This document shows, piece by piece, positions 8,237 to 17,062 of a stretch of 44,410 nt of DNA. How positions within the stretch are numbered: the stretch's first letter is position 1; the number at the start of each line of letters is the position of its first letter. Both the position numbers and the translations under genes were made by a program. The notes below the pieces were generated by a model. That model saw only the letters and a program-made list of their open reading frames with translations, made no database searches and had not been told where the DNA came from. The DNA is from Anaerolineae bacterium (lineage in GTDB: Bacteria > Chloroflexota > Anaerolineae > J102): the NCBI GenBank assembly GCA_027002405.1, contig JALWZT010000269.1, positions 1 to 44,410 on the forward strand, in the 5' to 3' direction.

Positions 8237-9448
8237 ATGGCTCCTTATTATGCAAAAATCAGCGGTTGGGGGATGTATGTCCCGGAAAATGTGCTCACCA
8301 ATCATGATCTGGAAAAAATGATGGATACCAGTGACGAGTGGATTGTCACCCGCACAGGTATCCGAGAACGACGGATTATCTCGGAAGGGGAGACCACCGT
8401 ATCCATGTCGGTGGAAGCCAGCAAACGGGCTTTGGCCCAGGCCGGCATTCAGCCCGAAGACCTGGACCTGATCATCCTGGCCACCTCCACGCCCGATTAC
8501 CTGGTTCCACCCGCTTCCAGCATGATCCAAGACCAACTGGGCGCTCAATGTGGGGCTTTTACCCTGGTCGCGGGCTGCTCAGGGTTCGTCTACAGCCTGG
8601 CTACCGCGGCTCAGTTTATTCAAACGGGGGCGTACAAGCACATTCTGGTCATTGGCGCAGAGGTCATCAGCAAAGGCATTGATTGGGAGGACCGCAACAC
8701 CGCTGTGCTTTTTGGGGATGGTGCGGGCGCGGTGGTGGTGAGCCGCACCACCCGGCCTGGGGGCTTGCTCAGCATGAAGCTGGGTTCCGATGGTTCCGGA
8801 TGGGACGCGTTGCTTTTACCGGGCATTGGCATTAAAAATTATCCGAGCCACGAAATTATTGATCGCAAGGACCACAAACTCAAGATGAAAGGCCGCCCGG
8901 TGTTCAAATTTGCCACCCGCGTGATGAGCGATGCCACCACCGAGGTGGTGACCCAGGCCGGCCTGACCATGGATGACATCGATGTCTTGATCCCTCATCA
9001 GGCCAATCAGCGCATTATTGATTTGGCCTTGCGCCGTCTGGGCTTCCCCGCGGAAAAAACCGTTGTCAACCTGGATCGCTATGGCAACACCTCGGCTGCA
9101 TCCATTCCCCTGGCATTGGTGGAGGCCATGGAGGAAGGGCGGATCAAAGAACATGATAAGGTGGTCATGATCGCGTTTGGCGCGGGGCTTACCTACGCCG
9201 CGGTGGTGTGGGAGTTCCAGCCCTGGGAGATCGGGCCGGAGGATGAAGAGGAAGCGATCCTGGTCACCAACTGGCCCGTGGACAACGTTTTCCAGCGAAA
9301 AATGCAGGAAATGCGCCTGGCCGCGTGGAAAATGAAGGTCCAGGCCCGGACCAAAGCTTCCGAGGCCTCCATGGCCATCATGCTCCCCCTTTATTCCTTC
9401 CGCAAGGGCCTGAAAAAACGCATAAATGGAGACAAGAAGGCCAAGTAG
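8237..9448 (+). CDS. fabH: Beta-ketoacyl-ACP synthase III with C-terminal extension
   Basis: KAS III starts fatty acid synthesis by condensing acyl-CoA with malonyl-ACP. The Cys-His-Asn triad is complete: Cys114 in VAGCSGF, His254 in IPHQANQRI and Asn284 in YGNTSAAS. The start at 8237 is backed by GAGG upstream and by the typical N-terminus of the family; the open frame further upstream is repeat DNA. The family core ends near residue 327 (GAGLTYAAVVWEF). About 76 further residues follow: an acidic piece (GPEDEEEA) and then a helical, very basic tail rich in Met, Lys and Arg (FRKGLKKRINGDKKAK). The tail is not part of ordinary FabH and has no recognised domain. Confidence 0.92.
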   Translation: MAPYYAKISGWGMYVPENVLTNHDLEKMMDTSDEWIVTRTGIRERRIISEGETTVSMSVEASKRALAQAGIQPEDLDLIILATSTPDYLVPPASSMIQDQLGAQCGAFTLVAGCSGFVYSLATAAQFIQTGAYKHILVIGAEVISKGIDWEDRNTAVLFGDGAGAVVVSRTTRPGGLLSMKLGSDGSGWDALLLPGIGIKNYPSHEIIDRKDHKLKMKGRPVFKFATRVMSDATTEVVTQAGLTMDDIDVLIPHQANQRIIDLALRRLGFPAEKTVVNLDRYGNTSAASIPLALVEAMEEGRIKEHDKVVMIAFGAGLTYAAVVWEFQPWEIGPEDEEEAILVTNWPVDNVFQRKMQEMRLAAWKMKVQARTKASEASMAIMLPLYSFRKGLKKRINGDKKAK

Positions 9449-9753
9449 GGGCATGCATGCATCCACCAGCGAGCCCCACTACCCAATATCCCGTATCGAC
9501 TATCCTGCTGCAAGAGATTCGAGGTAACTGCTAACGTACTCGACTTTAGGCCACAAGAAGCCACGAAGTCTCGAAGTTTTTCGACGACACGAAGAAAAAA
9601 TAAAGACAAATACGTCGTGCCTTCGCCTCTCCCCCGCGTGCGGGGGAGCCGGAGGGGGCCTTCGTGTCTTCGTGGCAAAAAGTATGGCGATATCTTACTA
9701 GTTACGATTCGAGAGGATGTGTCAAGTCCTCAATGATCAAAGGTGAACCCTAT
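9449..9753. other. Spacer between fabH and ferredoxin genes, containing MITE copy 2
   Basis: Apart from the MITE with its duplicated target (9516-9713) nothing recognisable is seen. The two flanking genes converge here. Confidence 0.6.
9524..9705. mobile_element. MITE-like element, copy 2 (182 bp, 8-bp target duplication)
   Basis: It is nearly identical to the copy at 5673-5854, with the same orientation and length. The ends are GTAACTGCTAACGTA and, inverted, GTAACTAGTAAGATA. A perfect but different 8-bp duplication, GATTCGAG, flanks it at 9516-9523 and 9706-9713. Two copies with different target duplications prove independent insertion events. The near identity implies they are recent. Confidence 0.9.
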
Positions 9754-9789
9754 CCAAAAACAACCCCCGGCATGATGCTCGGGGGTTGT
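9754..9789 (-). terminator. Rho-independent terminator of the ferredoxin gene
   Basis: Read on the minus strand, a perfect 10-bp stem (ACAACCCCCG/CGGGGGTTGT) with a 10-nt loop is followed by TTTTGG. It sits about 26 bases after the ferredoxin stop codon. Confidence 0.8.
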
Positions 9790-9815
9790 CCTTTTGGAGG
9801 GCGGAAATACAAAGG

Positions 9816-10091
9816 TTAAATCTGTTCCAGCGCGGAATAGCCAGGGCCTTCGGAGAAGAACAGGGCATTGAGCTCAATGTCCTTCTCGTATTCCTCGGGC
9901 ACATCTTCTTCCGGGAAGATCGCGTCCACCGGGCATTCGGGAACGCAGGCACCGCAGTCAATGCACGTGTCGGGATCGATGTAGTACAGGGGCCATTCAT
10001 CTTCGGGGATGCCCGGCACAATGCATTCGACAGGGCACACATCGACGCAAGCGCCGTCGCGAACACAAATTTCGGTGATTACGTGCGTCAT
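9816..10091 (-). CDS. Ferredoxin with [3Fe-4S]/[4Fe-4S] cysteine pattern
   Basis: The 91-residue electron carrier has Cys9, 15, 19 and 23 in the first half (C-x5-C-x3-CP-x3-C) and Cys43, 46, 49 and 53 in the second (C-x2-C-x2-C-x3-CP). Compared with 8Fe ferredoxins the second cysteine of the first motif is missing (Arg11-Asp12 there). This is the pattern of seven-iron ferredoxins such as those of Thermus and Azotobacter, and the acidic FPEEDVPEEYEKDIELNA tail segment also matches them. The start at 10091 follows AAGGAG with good spacing; the frame further upstream is non-homologous. A strong terminator follows. It is a plausible acceptor for the 2-oxoacid:ferredoxin oxidoreductase at 14.3-16.9 kb, by inference. 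Confidence 0.93.
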   Translation of the reverse strand: MTHVITEICVRDGACVDVCPVECIVPGIPEDEWPLYYIDPDTCIDCGACVPECPVDAIFPEEDVPEEYEKDIELNALFFSEGPGYSALEQI

Positions 10092-10233
10092 AGTCTCAAC
10101 TCCTTTTTGTCGCCTCACGTATCGTCGTCGACCGTGGGCGGAATGGAAATGGATGAAAACGATAGACGGTTGAGAAAAGCCAACTTGGACGAGATTTTTG
10201 TAGCAGATAATGGCGTAAACCGCAAGTTTTATC

Positions 10234-12741
10234 TTAGGCCAGATGCGCCCGAAGAAGCCTCCAGGCACCATCCGAAATGTCTACCTGATTATCTAGCACA
10301 GAATAGGGCTTATCGTCAAATACACACCGGGATATCGAGGCCCCATGGAAGATAACCCGCACGGGCCGTGTTTTGATTCCGCCCAATCCAGAGACCTGCC
10401 GCTCAATTTGTAAATGATTTGAGGTGTATTTCATCTCAAAGCGGGTGAGGCGATAGAATCCCTGGCGGTACGCCAGGGTGTGACCATCATCCTCATAAAG
10501 CCAGGAGACCCCTGAGCCAGGGTAGATATGCCATTCCCAGGGGGCATCAGGCTTTTCGTCCACGAATTGTTGCACCGGCCCCATGGGCAGGACCGCGCCC
10601 GCGCGCACAAACAAGGGGGGCTGGTCCAACGGTGCGGGCCGAGACACCCAATCCGGCCCGCGCAAACGCTCGTCGGTCCAAAAATCGTACCATTCCCCCG
10701 CGGGCAACCACACCCGCCGCTCCTGCCTGCCCGGCTCCAGCACCGGCGCAGCCAGCAGATGATCCCCAAAGAACCACTGGTCGTCCAGGGTCAAAAGACG
10801 TGGATCCCCCGGGTCTTCGAAGAACATGGGCCGCATCAAAGGCAGGCCGTAGGTGACATATTGCCAAAAGGCCGTGTAAATCGCGGGGAGCAACCGGTAT
10901 CGCAGTTCCAGCAGGCGGCGGGACGCGTCCTCCACTTCTGGCCCATAGCGCCAGGGTTCTTGCCAGGGGGTGCCTTTGGCCGTGTGCGTGCGCAGGAAGG
11001 GATGGAAGATGGCCGCGGCCAGCCATCGGGCGTAAAGTTCGGGGGTGGGTTCGCCATGGAACCCGCCTACGTCCGATCCCACAAACCCCATGCCCGAAAG
11101 TCCCAGATTCAAAAGCATGGCAGGGGTCACGCGCAGGTCTTCCCATGCACTGAAATTATCCCCGGTCCAACCGCTGGCATAGCGTTGAGTCCCCGCATAG
11201 GCGGAACGGGTGAGCACCCAGGGACGTTGATTGGGCCGAAGCTTGCTCAAGCCTTCGTACGTGGCCCGCGCCATCTGCATCCCATAAGCCGAATGCACCT
11301 GCCAATGGGCCGCACCCCGACCTTCCCTATGATGTTGCACCTGATGAGGGAAGGTGCTTCCCCCAAAGATGGTGGGCTCATTCATGTCGTTCCAAAACCC
11401 ATCAAAGCCCGCGTCCAATAGCCGCTGATACCACTGCCCCCACCAGGCCCGGACCCTGGGGTCGGTGAAATCAGGGAAGTAGCATTCCCCGGGCCATACA
11501 GGCCCATGAAACAGCCGGCCATCAGGCAGTTTGCAAAACACCTCCTTGGCCACGCCATCCGCGCACACATCGTACGTCATATCCACTTTAATGCCAGGGT
11601 CAATCATGGCCACGGCCTTAAACCCCTGCTCATGGAGCTCCTGCAGCAAGCCCGGCAAATCGGGAAACGCGGTTTTGTCCCAGGTGAAGCACCGAAATCC
11701 ATCCATGTAGTCGATGTCAAAATGGATGGCATCGCATGGGATCCCCCGTTTTCGAAAGTTGTGCGCGATCTCCCGCACCATGGCCCCGTTTTCGTAACTC
11801 CAGCGGGATTGATGATACCCCAACGTCCACAGGGGAGGCATGGCCGCGTGGCCGGTCAGGTCCGCGTAGCGAGCCAGTACCTGGGCCGGTTCAGGCCCGA
11901 AGATGATATCCAGACGGAACTCCGGGCCGGTGATGCGATAATCAAGCCTGCCATCTTCTCCCAAAACAAGCCTGCCATCACTCATGCGGTCCAGCAAGAT
12001 GCCAAAAGCTCGCCCCTGGTGCACGCCCATCAGGAAGGGGATGTTCATATAAAGGGGATCCTCCCCGGGATGATAGCCTTCGGGATCCCGGGTGGTCAAC
12101 GTATACTCGCGACGGGGCAGCGCCAGGGGAAAAGCCCGTTCCCCTAGGCCATACCATAAGGTCCCCTGGGGGAAGGCCTGCCGCCAGTGGGTTTCTGTCC
12201 CTTCCCATGCCAGTACCTGCGTATCCAGGCTTAATGCCGCGGTCGAGGCGTCTTCCCAGCGCAGCCCCCAAGGGGAACGACGGATATGCAGCGCGCCCCC
12301 TTCCACCCGCACGCAGATGCTTTCATCATCCGCCTCCCAATGAAAAGGCACCGCGGGGGAGGTCGAAAAGGTGAGGGGAGCATGGAAAAGGTGTTTGTCC
12401 ACGGGCGTGTACTGGGTGGGGAAGACCGTCGCATAGGAATCATAAGCGGGCAAACGGGTGCCGGGGACCACCCTGACCCGCAATATGGCCGGAGCCACTA
12501 TCTCGACGGACCCTACCCCCCGCTCCATGCCCAGGAACAAGCCGGTTTCGATTTCATGGATGCTCACCACCCGGCCTACGGGTCCATGGATCTCTGGCTT
12601 TTGTGGACCACCGAAGCGCCGGTTATAGACCGCGCGACGGGGGCGATAGAACGCCGTGCGGGCCGCGTTGGCCGCACCCACAGTCTGCGCGCTGCGATAA
12701 AGTTGCCGGAGGATGTGAAAAGGGGATTTGGAGGAGGGCAT
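10234..12741 (-). CDS. Glycoside hydrolase family 31 alpha-glucosidase/alpha-xylosidase
   Basis: The 835-residue retaining glycosidase has the GH31 layout: an N-terminal beta-sandwich with YGLGERAFPL and YHPGEDPLYMNIPFL, then the catalytic barrel (PPLWTLGYHQSRWSYEN, HFDIDYMDGFRCFTWD), then C-terminal beta domains. The nucleophile is the Asp of WNDMNEP near residue 450. The acid/base is the Asp of WTGDNFS near residue 525. GSDVGGF is also present. Alpha-glucosidase is the default reading; substrate choice cannot be fixed from these motifs. A TTG codon at 12750 is in frame and overlaps the stop of the M20 gene, but the ATG at 12741 is the better start. No signal peptide is seen, so it is probably cytoplasmic. 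Confidence 0.93.
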   Translation of the reverse strand: MPSSKSPFHILRQLYRSAQTVGAANAARTAFYRPRRAVYNRRFGGPQKPEIHGPVGRVVSIHEIETGLFLGMERGVGSVEIVAPAILRVRVVPGTRLPAYDSYATVFPTQYTPVDKHLFHAPLTFSTSPAVPFHWEADDESICVRVEGGALHIRRSPWGLRWEDASTAALSLDTQVLAWEGTETHWRQAFPQGTLWYGLGERAFPLALPRREYTLTTRDPEGYHPGEDPLYMNIPFLMGVHQGRAFGILLDRMSDGRLVLGEDGRLDYRITGPEFRLDIIFGPEPAQVLARYADLTGHAAMPPLWTLGYHQSRWSYENGAMVREIAHNFRKRGIPCDAIHFDIDYMDGFRCFTWDKTAFPDLPGLLQELHEQGFKAVAMIDPGIKVDMTYDVCADGVAKEVFCKLPDGRLFHGPVWPGECYFPDFTDPRVRAWWGQWYQRLLDAGFDGFWNDMNEPTIFGGSTFPHQVQHHREGRGAAHWQVHSAYGMQMARATYEGLSKLRPNQRPWVLTRSAYAGTQRYASGWTGDNFSAWEDLRVTPAMLLNLGLSGMGFVGSDVGGFHGEPTPELYARWLAAAIFHPFLRTHTAKGTPWQEPWRYGPEVEDASRRLLELRYRLLPAIYTAFWQYVTYGLPLMRPMFFEDPGDPRLLTLDDQWFFGDHLLAAPVLEPGRQERRVWLPAGEWYDFWTDERLRGPDWVSRPAPLDQPPLFVRAGAVLPMGPVQQFVDEKPDAPWEWHIYPGSGVSWLYEDDGHTLAYRQGFYRLTRFEMKYTSNHLQIERQVSGLGGIKTRPVRVIFHGASISRCVFDDKPYSVLDNQVDISDGAWRLLRAHLA

Positions 12742-12746
12742 GGTTT

Positions 12747-13961
12747 TCAATCTTCCAAAATAGAGGGCTCACCCGGCCAGCGTTCTGGTTCGTATTCCTG
12801 CAGCCAGCGCACCGCACATTGGGCAAACAGCGCCGCGCCCACGGCCAGAGCCCGTTCATCGATATCAAAAGTGGGGGTGTGCAAAGGGCGGACTTCCGGC
12901 CACTGAGGAGCACGCACCCCTATGCGTACAAAATTCCCCCGGGTATGGCGCATATACCAGGCGAAATCCTCCGCGCCCATGGTCTTCGCGGCTTCTCGCA
13001 CCTGCTCCGCCCCCAACAACTGCTTCCCGATGCGGGCTACAAAGCCTGCCAATTGGCCATCGTTAATGACAGCCGGGTTGCCCCGCATATAGCGGTACTG
13101 ATACCCGCCGCCCAATCGTTCCACTATCGAGACCACTTCCTCCAGTTCCCGTTCTAATTGATCGCGGATGTGAGGATCATAGCTGCGCACGGTCCCGGTC
13201 AGGGTGACGCGGTCGCTGATGATGTTGTCGCGCACGCCTCCGTGGATCTCGCCGAAGGTAATGACCCCTTCTTGCACCGCGGGAATACGGCGGGAGATGA
13301 TGGTTTGGGCGGCCATGATCACCTGTGCGGCCATAACGATCGCGTCCGCGCCCAGATAAGCATACGCGCCATGGGCCTTTTTGCCTAAAATGTCGATGAC
13401 AATCCGATCTGCCGCGGCCATCATAGGCCCGGGCCGCACCCCAATACTCCCCACGGGCAGGGTGGGGTCCACATGAAGCCCGATGATCGCGTCCACATCC
13501 TCTATCACCCCTTCTTCCACCATGAGCTTGGCTCCACTGTAGCCGTCGCCTCCGATGATCTCTTCTGCAGGTTGGAAGATAAGCTTCACCCGGCCCGGCA
13601 ACTGGTCCTCCACCTGCTTGAGCAGCATGGCCGCGCCAAGAAGCATGGTGGTATGGGCATCATGCCCGCACGCATGCATGACCCCTTCGCGACGGGAACG
13701 GTAAGGCACGTCATTCTCTTCCTGAATGGGCAGCGCGTCCATATCCGCGCGCAAGGCCAGGGTGGGGCCATCGCCGTGGCCGAGGATGCCGACCACGCCG
13801 GTGCGCGCGACTTCGGTTTCGTGAGGAATCCCTAAATCGTGCAAGGTTTTGGAAACGAACGCGCTGGTTTCGTATTCCTGAAAAGAAAGTTCGGGCCATT
13901 GATGGAGATGACGACGAATGCGAATAAGATCCGGGAGCAATGCTTGGGCTTGAGAGAACAT
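12747..13961 (-). CDS. M20 family metal-dependent amidohydrolase (M20D, AbgB/HipO-like)
   Basis: The 404-residue protein belongs to the group that splits N-acyl amino acids, hippurate or indoleacetyl-amino acids. It shows the family motifs in order: LALRADMDALPIQEE, MHACGHDAHTTMLLGAA near residues 98-114 with the metal-binding CGHDAH, FQPAEE, GLHVDP, GKKAHGAY, the lid-domain GGVRDNIIS, and MGAEDFAWYM near the C-terminus. The actual substrate is unknown. It is the first gene of a two-gene minus-strand unit: its stop is a few bases from the GH31 start. Product and length are complete. Confidence 0.9.
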   Translation of the reverse strand: MFSQAQALLPDLIRIRRHLHQWPELSFQEYETSAFVSKTLHDLGIPHETEVARTGVVGILGHGDGPTLALRADMDALPIQEENDVPYRSRREGVMHACGHDAHTTMLLGAAMLLKQVEDQLPGRVKLIFQPAEEIIGGDGYSGAKLMVEEGVIEDVDAIIGLHVDPTLPVGSIGVRPGPMMAAADRIVIDILGKKAHGAYAYLGADAIVMAAQVIMAAQTIISRRIPAVQEGVITFGEIHGGVRDNIISDRVTLTGTVRSYDPHIRDQLERELEEVVSIVERLGGGYQYRYMRGNPAVINDGQLAGFVARIGKQLLGAEQVREAAKTMGAEDFAWYMRHTRGNFVRIGVRAPQWPEVRPLHTPTFDIDERALAVGAALFAQCAVRWLQEYEPERWPGEPSILED

Positions 13962-14269
13962 GGGTCCAGTGGGGGAAGGGAAAGATGGAGGGGTGGTTGT
14001 GGAGGCTACAGTTATCAGTAATCAGTTATCAGTTATCAGTAATCAGTGGGAATCTGCACTGCGAAGCCTCGGCGCAAATCAGCGTCCTCTGTAACTATAC
14101 AGCTCCTTCTGCAAGACGTTTTTACCACGAAGGCACAAAGTCACAGAGACACGAAGAAAATTTTTATTTTCCCCTTTGTGCCTTAGTGTCCTTAGTGGTT
14201 TTTGCCTTGCTATGAGAGGGTACGTGTACAGTTACCGTCCTCTTTTTCTTCTGTCTCGGGGCGTTGATC
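13962..14269. repeat. Spacer with heptads and a small palindromic element
   Basis: It contains ATCAGTN heptads (14010-14048) and a CTGCGAAGC...GCGCAAATCAGCG word (about 14055-14085). A 76-bp inverted repeat (14124-14199) has arms ACCACGAAGGCACAAAG and CTTTGTGCCTTAGTG...AGTGGT. The arm is itself an 8-bp periodic run of CACNNAGN words. No gene is seen. Confidence 0.7.
14124..14199. repeat. Inverted repeat with ACCACGAAGGCAC ends
   Basis: The left arm ACCACGAAGGCACAAAGTCA is matched by a right arm that reads CTTTGTGCCTTAGTGTCC and AGTGGT. The spacer is AT-rich. A similar but diverged element (ACCACGGAGACACAGAG...) is at 33759-33865, and related words occur inside the MITE. Confidence 0.6.
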
Positions 14270-15616
14270 CTACGCCACCAGACGACTGCTGGCTTCGATG
14301 ATGGGCAGGTTTTGGTCTGCAAACCGGGCCTGAAAACGCTGGACCGCCACAGTCAGAGCATCAATGGGGAAGAGATGGAGCTCGCGCAACGCGGCTGCGG
14401 TAAGGAGCAAGGCCAGGTTGGTACGGGTGATGCGTACTTTCGCTCGTTTGGGATCCAGGATCACCTTGCGGGCCCGGGTCTCTACCTGCGCGAATTGAGG
14501 GATGGTGAAAAGCACATCCTCTTCGGTCATCCGGGCCAGGTAACGCCCACTCTTCTTCAAGCCGTCTTGAGAGATGAGCACCAACGCGTCGGGCTTGGCC
14601 ACGCCGGTATAACGGATTTCTTCCGGACTGAGGATGATTTCGCTCACGCTGTGGCCTGATTTCACGGTGGTGGGGTAATCATCCCGTTGTGTGGCCCACA
14701 GACCAGAAAGCACCCCGGCATAACCCACCAGCTTGCCCGCGGAACGCACCTTCGCGCCCGCGGACCCGGCCAAAACCAGATGGAATTTGCGATCCACCCA
14801 GTGGGGGAATTCGGGCTCAATGGGCTTCAAGGGCAGGACGGGCTTCTCTGCCATTTCTTTGTTGAGTTTTCGTACATAATGAGAGTATTCCTGGACCTGG
14901 CGATAGTAGAGCAGGCCGGTCTCCAACCCCATGGCATCGACCAGGCCCAGCATCTCCTTGCGCCCGAAATCATTAAAGGGCGAAAAATACGCGGTGCACA
15001 GTTCCCAGATATCCAACAACGCGAAACCGGGGTAACGAATGGCCTCCTCGATGCGCTGAGGCAGGTCTTTATCAAAGGCCGTGCCTCGGTACACAAATCC
15101 CGCGCCGTTCTCTCCCACCGTGGCGCAGATATCCAGGGGATATTCGGGGTTGCCCCGCCGGGTGGTCGAGGTGATGGCCCCATGGGGCGTGGTGACCGAA
15201 TGCTCTCCGCCCGTCATGCCGAAGTTGAAGTTATTGAAGACCAACACCGTGAGCCCCACGTTGCGACGGGCCGCGTTCAGCAGATGGGTGCCTCCGATCC
15301 CCGCGCCCCCATCGCCCATGAGCACGATCACGTTCAATTCCGGGTTGGCCAGCTTGATGCCCGTGGCATAAGCGATGCTCCGACCATGAAGGCCGTGAAA
15401 TGCGTTGGTGACAAAGTACTGATCGCTGAGCCCCACACAGCCGATGTCGGTTACAATAACCGTTTGGGTGGGGGGGATCTGCAAGGAGACCAGGGCTTTG
15501 TCCAGGTGGTTCAAAATCAAGCTGTGACCACAGCCCGGACAAAAAGGAAAGGGCCGTTCATTTTTATAAGTAGGCAAGGATGCCTGTTCGATTTCGAGAG
15601 AGGGAAGCGTAGCCAT
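14270..15616 (-). CDS. 2-oxoacid:ferredoxin oxidoreductase, fused beta (TPP) and gamma subunits
   Basis: The N-terminal 265 residues are a TPP-binding beta subunit: CPGCGH (Cys26, Cys29), DIGCVG, and the TPP motif from GDGGAGIGG (101-109) to FNN (near 129). From about residue 280 a second domain matches the gamma subunit of pyruvate/2-oxoglutarate ferredoxin oxidoreductases: LVLAGSAGAKVRSAGKLVGYAG, VKSGHSVSEIILSPEEIRYTG, PDALVLIS, and a C-terminal TNLALLLTAAAL. The usual separate korB and korC functions are therefore in one chain. An ATG four codons upstream (15628) exists, but GGAG lies at the right distance only from 15616. It follows the alpha subunit gene with an 18-base gap. The substrate (2-oxoglutarate, pyruvate or branched-chain 2-oxoacid) is not decided by sequence. 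Confidence 0.88.
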   Translation of the reverse strand: MATLPSLEIEQASLPTYKNERPFPFCPGCGHSLILNHLDKALVSLQIPPTQTVIVTDIGCVGLSDQYFVTNAFHGLHGRSIAYATGIKLANPELNVIVLMGDGGAGIGGTHLLNAARRNVGLTVLVFNNFNFGMTGGEHSVTTPHGAITSTTRRGNPEYPLDICATVGENGAGFVYRGTAFDKDLPQRIEEAIRYPGFALLDIWELCTAYFSPFNDFGRKEMLGLVDAMGLETGLLYYRQVQEYSHYVRKLNKEMAEKPVLPLKPIEPEFPHWVDRKFHLVLAGSAGAKVRSAGKLVGYAGVLSGLWATQRDDYPTTVKSGHSVSEIILSPEEIRYTGVAKPDALVLISQDGLKKSGRYLARMTEEDVLFTIPQFAQVETRARKVILDPKRAKVRITRTNLALLLTAAALRELHLFPIDALTVAVQRFQARFADQNLPIIEASSRLVA

Positions 15617-15634
15617 GGGAAGCTCCATGAAAGA

Positions 15635-16855
15635 TCAGGTGAGGAATTCCAGAAATTGTTCGGGCATGATCAGTTCGCCATCGGCCCGGGTGAGACTGAG
15701 GACCTCGGGGGGAAGCGTTTGGGTTCGCCGGGCTTCGCGATACATCAGCCGTTCAATCTCTCGCACATATTGCCCATGATTCAATTCAGCCACAATCACC
15801 CGCTCATGACCGGCCACGGCTTCCAAAATTAACCGCTCCGGCACAGGCCACAAGGTGTGCAAGGTGAGTCCACTCACGGCCTTCCCCTGAGCCCGGGCCC
15901 GGTCCACGGCCTCGCGCATGGCTCGGGCTGTGGTGCCAAAGCTGAGGAACAGGGTTTCGGCGCCCTCTTGCACGTCCGGGATACCGAACTCCATTTCGTG
16001 GCGATGACGAAGGATTTTCAAACGTAAATGGTCGTTCAGTCGCCTCACCTTTTCCGGATCCTTGGTCAGGAAGCCGTGCTCATCGTGGCTGGAGGTGGTG
16101 AAACGGGTGATGTGCGGCCCGCCAAAGGGGCTGGTCGGTGGCACGGCATCGATGGGGTCCCAATCATAAGGCAGGTAGGTTTCCTCCGGGCGCAGGCGGG
16201 GGTCCGGCTGCCCTGTCACCGCGTTCACTCGAACGCCATCCACCACCGCGGGCTCGGGCACTTGCTGGGGAACCAGAGGGCGTTGCCCCACGGGCACATC
16301 CACATATTCATGGATATCCACGGTGGCCATGGCATAGTTCATTTCCTTATCCACCAGGATGAACACCGGGGTGCGGAACCGTTCCGCCAGGTCAAAGGCA
16401 CGCATGGTCAGGGTATAGCATTCTGCCACCGAAGAGGGGGCCAACGCAATGATGGGATAGCCCCCGCTGGTGCCCCAGCGAATAAACTGGATATCCCCTT
16501 GGGCAGGGGTGGTGGCTCCGCCTGTGGCCGGGCCCATGCGCATCACATCCACGATCACCAGAGGCACCTCTCCCATGATGGCCAGGCCGATATTTTCGGA
16601 ATACAGGGAAATGCCCGGTCCCGACGTGGCGGTCATAGGCCGAGCCCCGGCCATGGCCGCGCCAATGCACATACTAATGGCACCGATTTCATCTTCGGCT
16701 TCGATTCCAACCCCTCCCACTTTGGGCAGTTCATTGAGCATATGTAGCAAAATAGGGGTGGCAGGCGTAATGGGGTAGCCCGCGAAGAAATCGCACCCGG
16801 CCGCGAGCGCGCCTCGGGCGATGGCGGTCGCGCCGTCCACATATTCTTTGGCCAT
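15635..16855 (-). CDS. korA: 2-oxoacid:ferredoxin oxidoreductase alpha subunit
   Basis: This is the pyrimidine-binding and C-terminal alpha subunit, about 406 residues. Recognisable are ARGALAAGCDFFAGYPITPATP, the conserved EAEDEIGAISMCIGAAMAGARPMTATSGPG segment spread over residues 54-83, and GPATGGATTPAQGDIQF. The transketolase C-like end has GTTARAMREAVDRAR and LWPVPERLI. It converts 2-oxoacids to acyl-CoA with its beta-gamma partner encoded next, passing electrons to ferredoxin. The ATG at 16855 is preceded by GGAG nine bases away; another in-frame ATG lies at 16870. It is the first gene of the unit. The korA name rests on overall resemblance to 2-oxoglutarate-type subunits without an N-terminal gamma domain. 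Confidence 0.88.
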   Translation of the reverse strand: MAKEYVDGATAIARGALAAGCDFFAGYPITPATPILLHMLNELPKVGGVGIEAEDEIGAISMCIGAAMAGARPMTATSGPGISLYSENIGLAIMGEVPLVIVDVMRMGPATGGATTPAQGDIQFIRWGTSGGYPIIALAPSSVAECYTLTMRAFDLAERFRTPVFILVDKEMNYAMATVDIHEYVDVPVGQRPLVPQQVPEPAVVDGVRVNAVTGQPDPRLRPEETYLPYDWDPIDAVPPTSPFGGPHITRFTTSSHDEHGFLTKDPEKVRRLNDHLRLKILRHRHEMEFGIPDVQEGAETLFLSFGTTARAMREAVDRARAQGKAVSGLTLHTLWPVPERLILEAVAGHERVIVAELNHGQYVREIERLMYREARRTQTLPPEVLSLTRADGELIMPEQFLEFLT

Positions 16856-17062
16856 GATCAATTGCTCCATTGCAATAGATTGAGGAAAAGCCTCATGCCA
16901 GCTTGACGGGGTGCACAGAATCTTCTATGATGGATTCCGGCATCTTGCATTGGCAAGATGATCATACACGAAAATGGCCGCGATGACCAGAATCTCTAAG
17001 CCTCTTGACCTGGCTCTCCACAATAAATTCTGTGAACTCTTGTTTTTCCCTGTGTCCTCCGT

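Noticed and set aside
10528-11421. Plus-strand open frames across the GH31 gene
   Set aside because: The GH31 catalytic motifs on the minus strand leave no doubt about the coding frame.
14124-14199. Second MITE family with target duplication
   Set aside because: The arms are inverted repeats, but no flanking direct duplication of fixed length could be found, so it is listed only as an inverted repeat.
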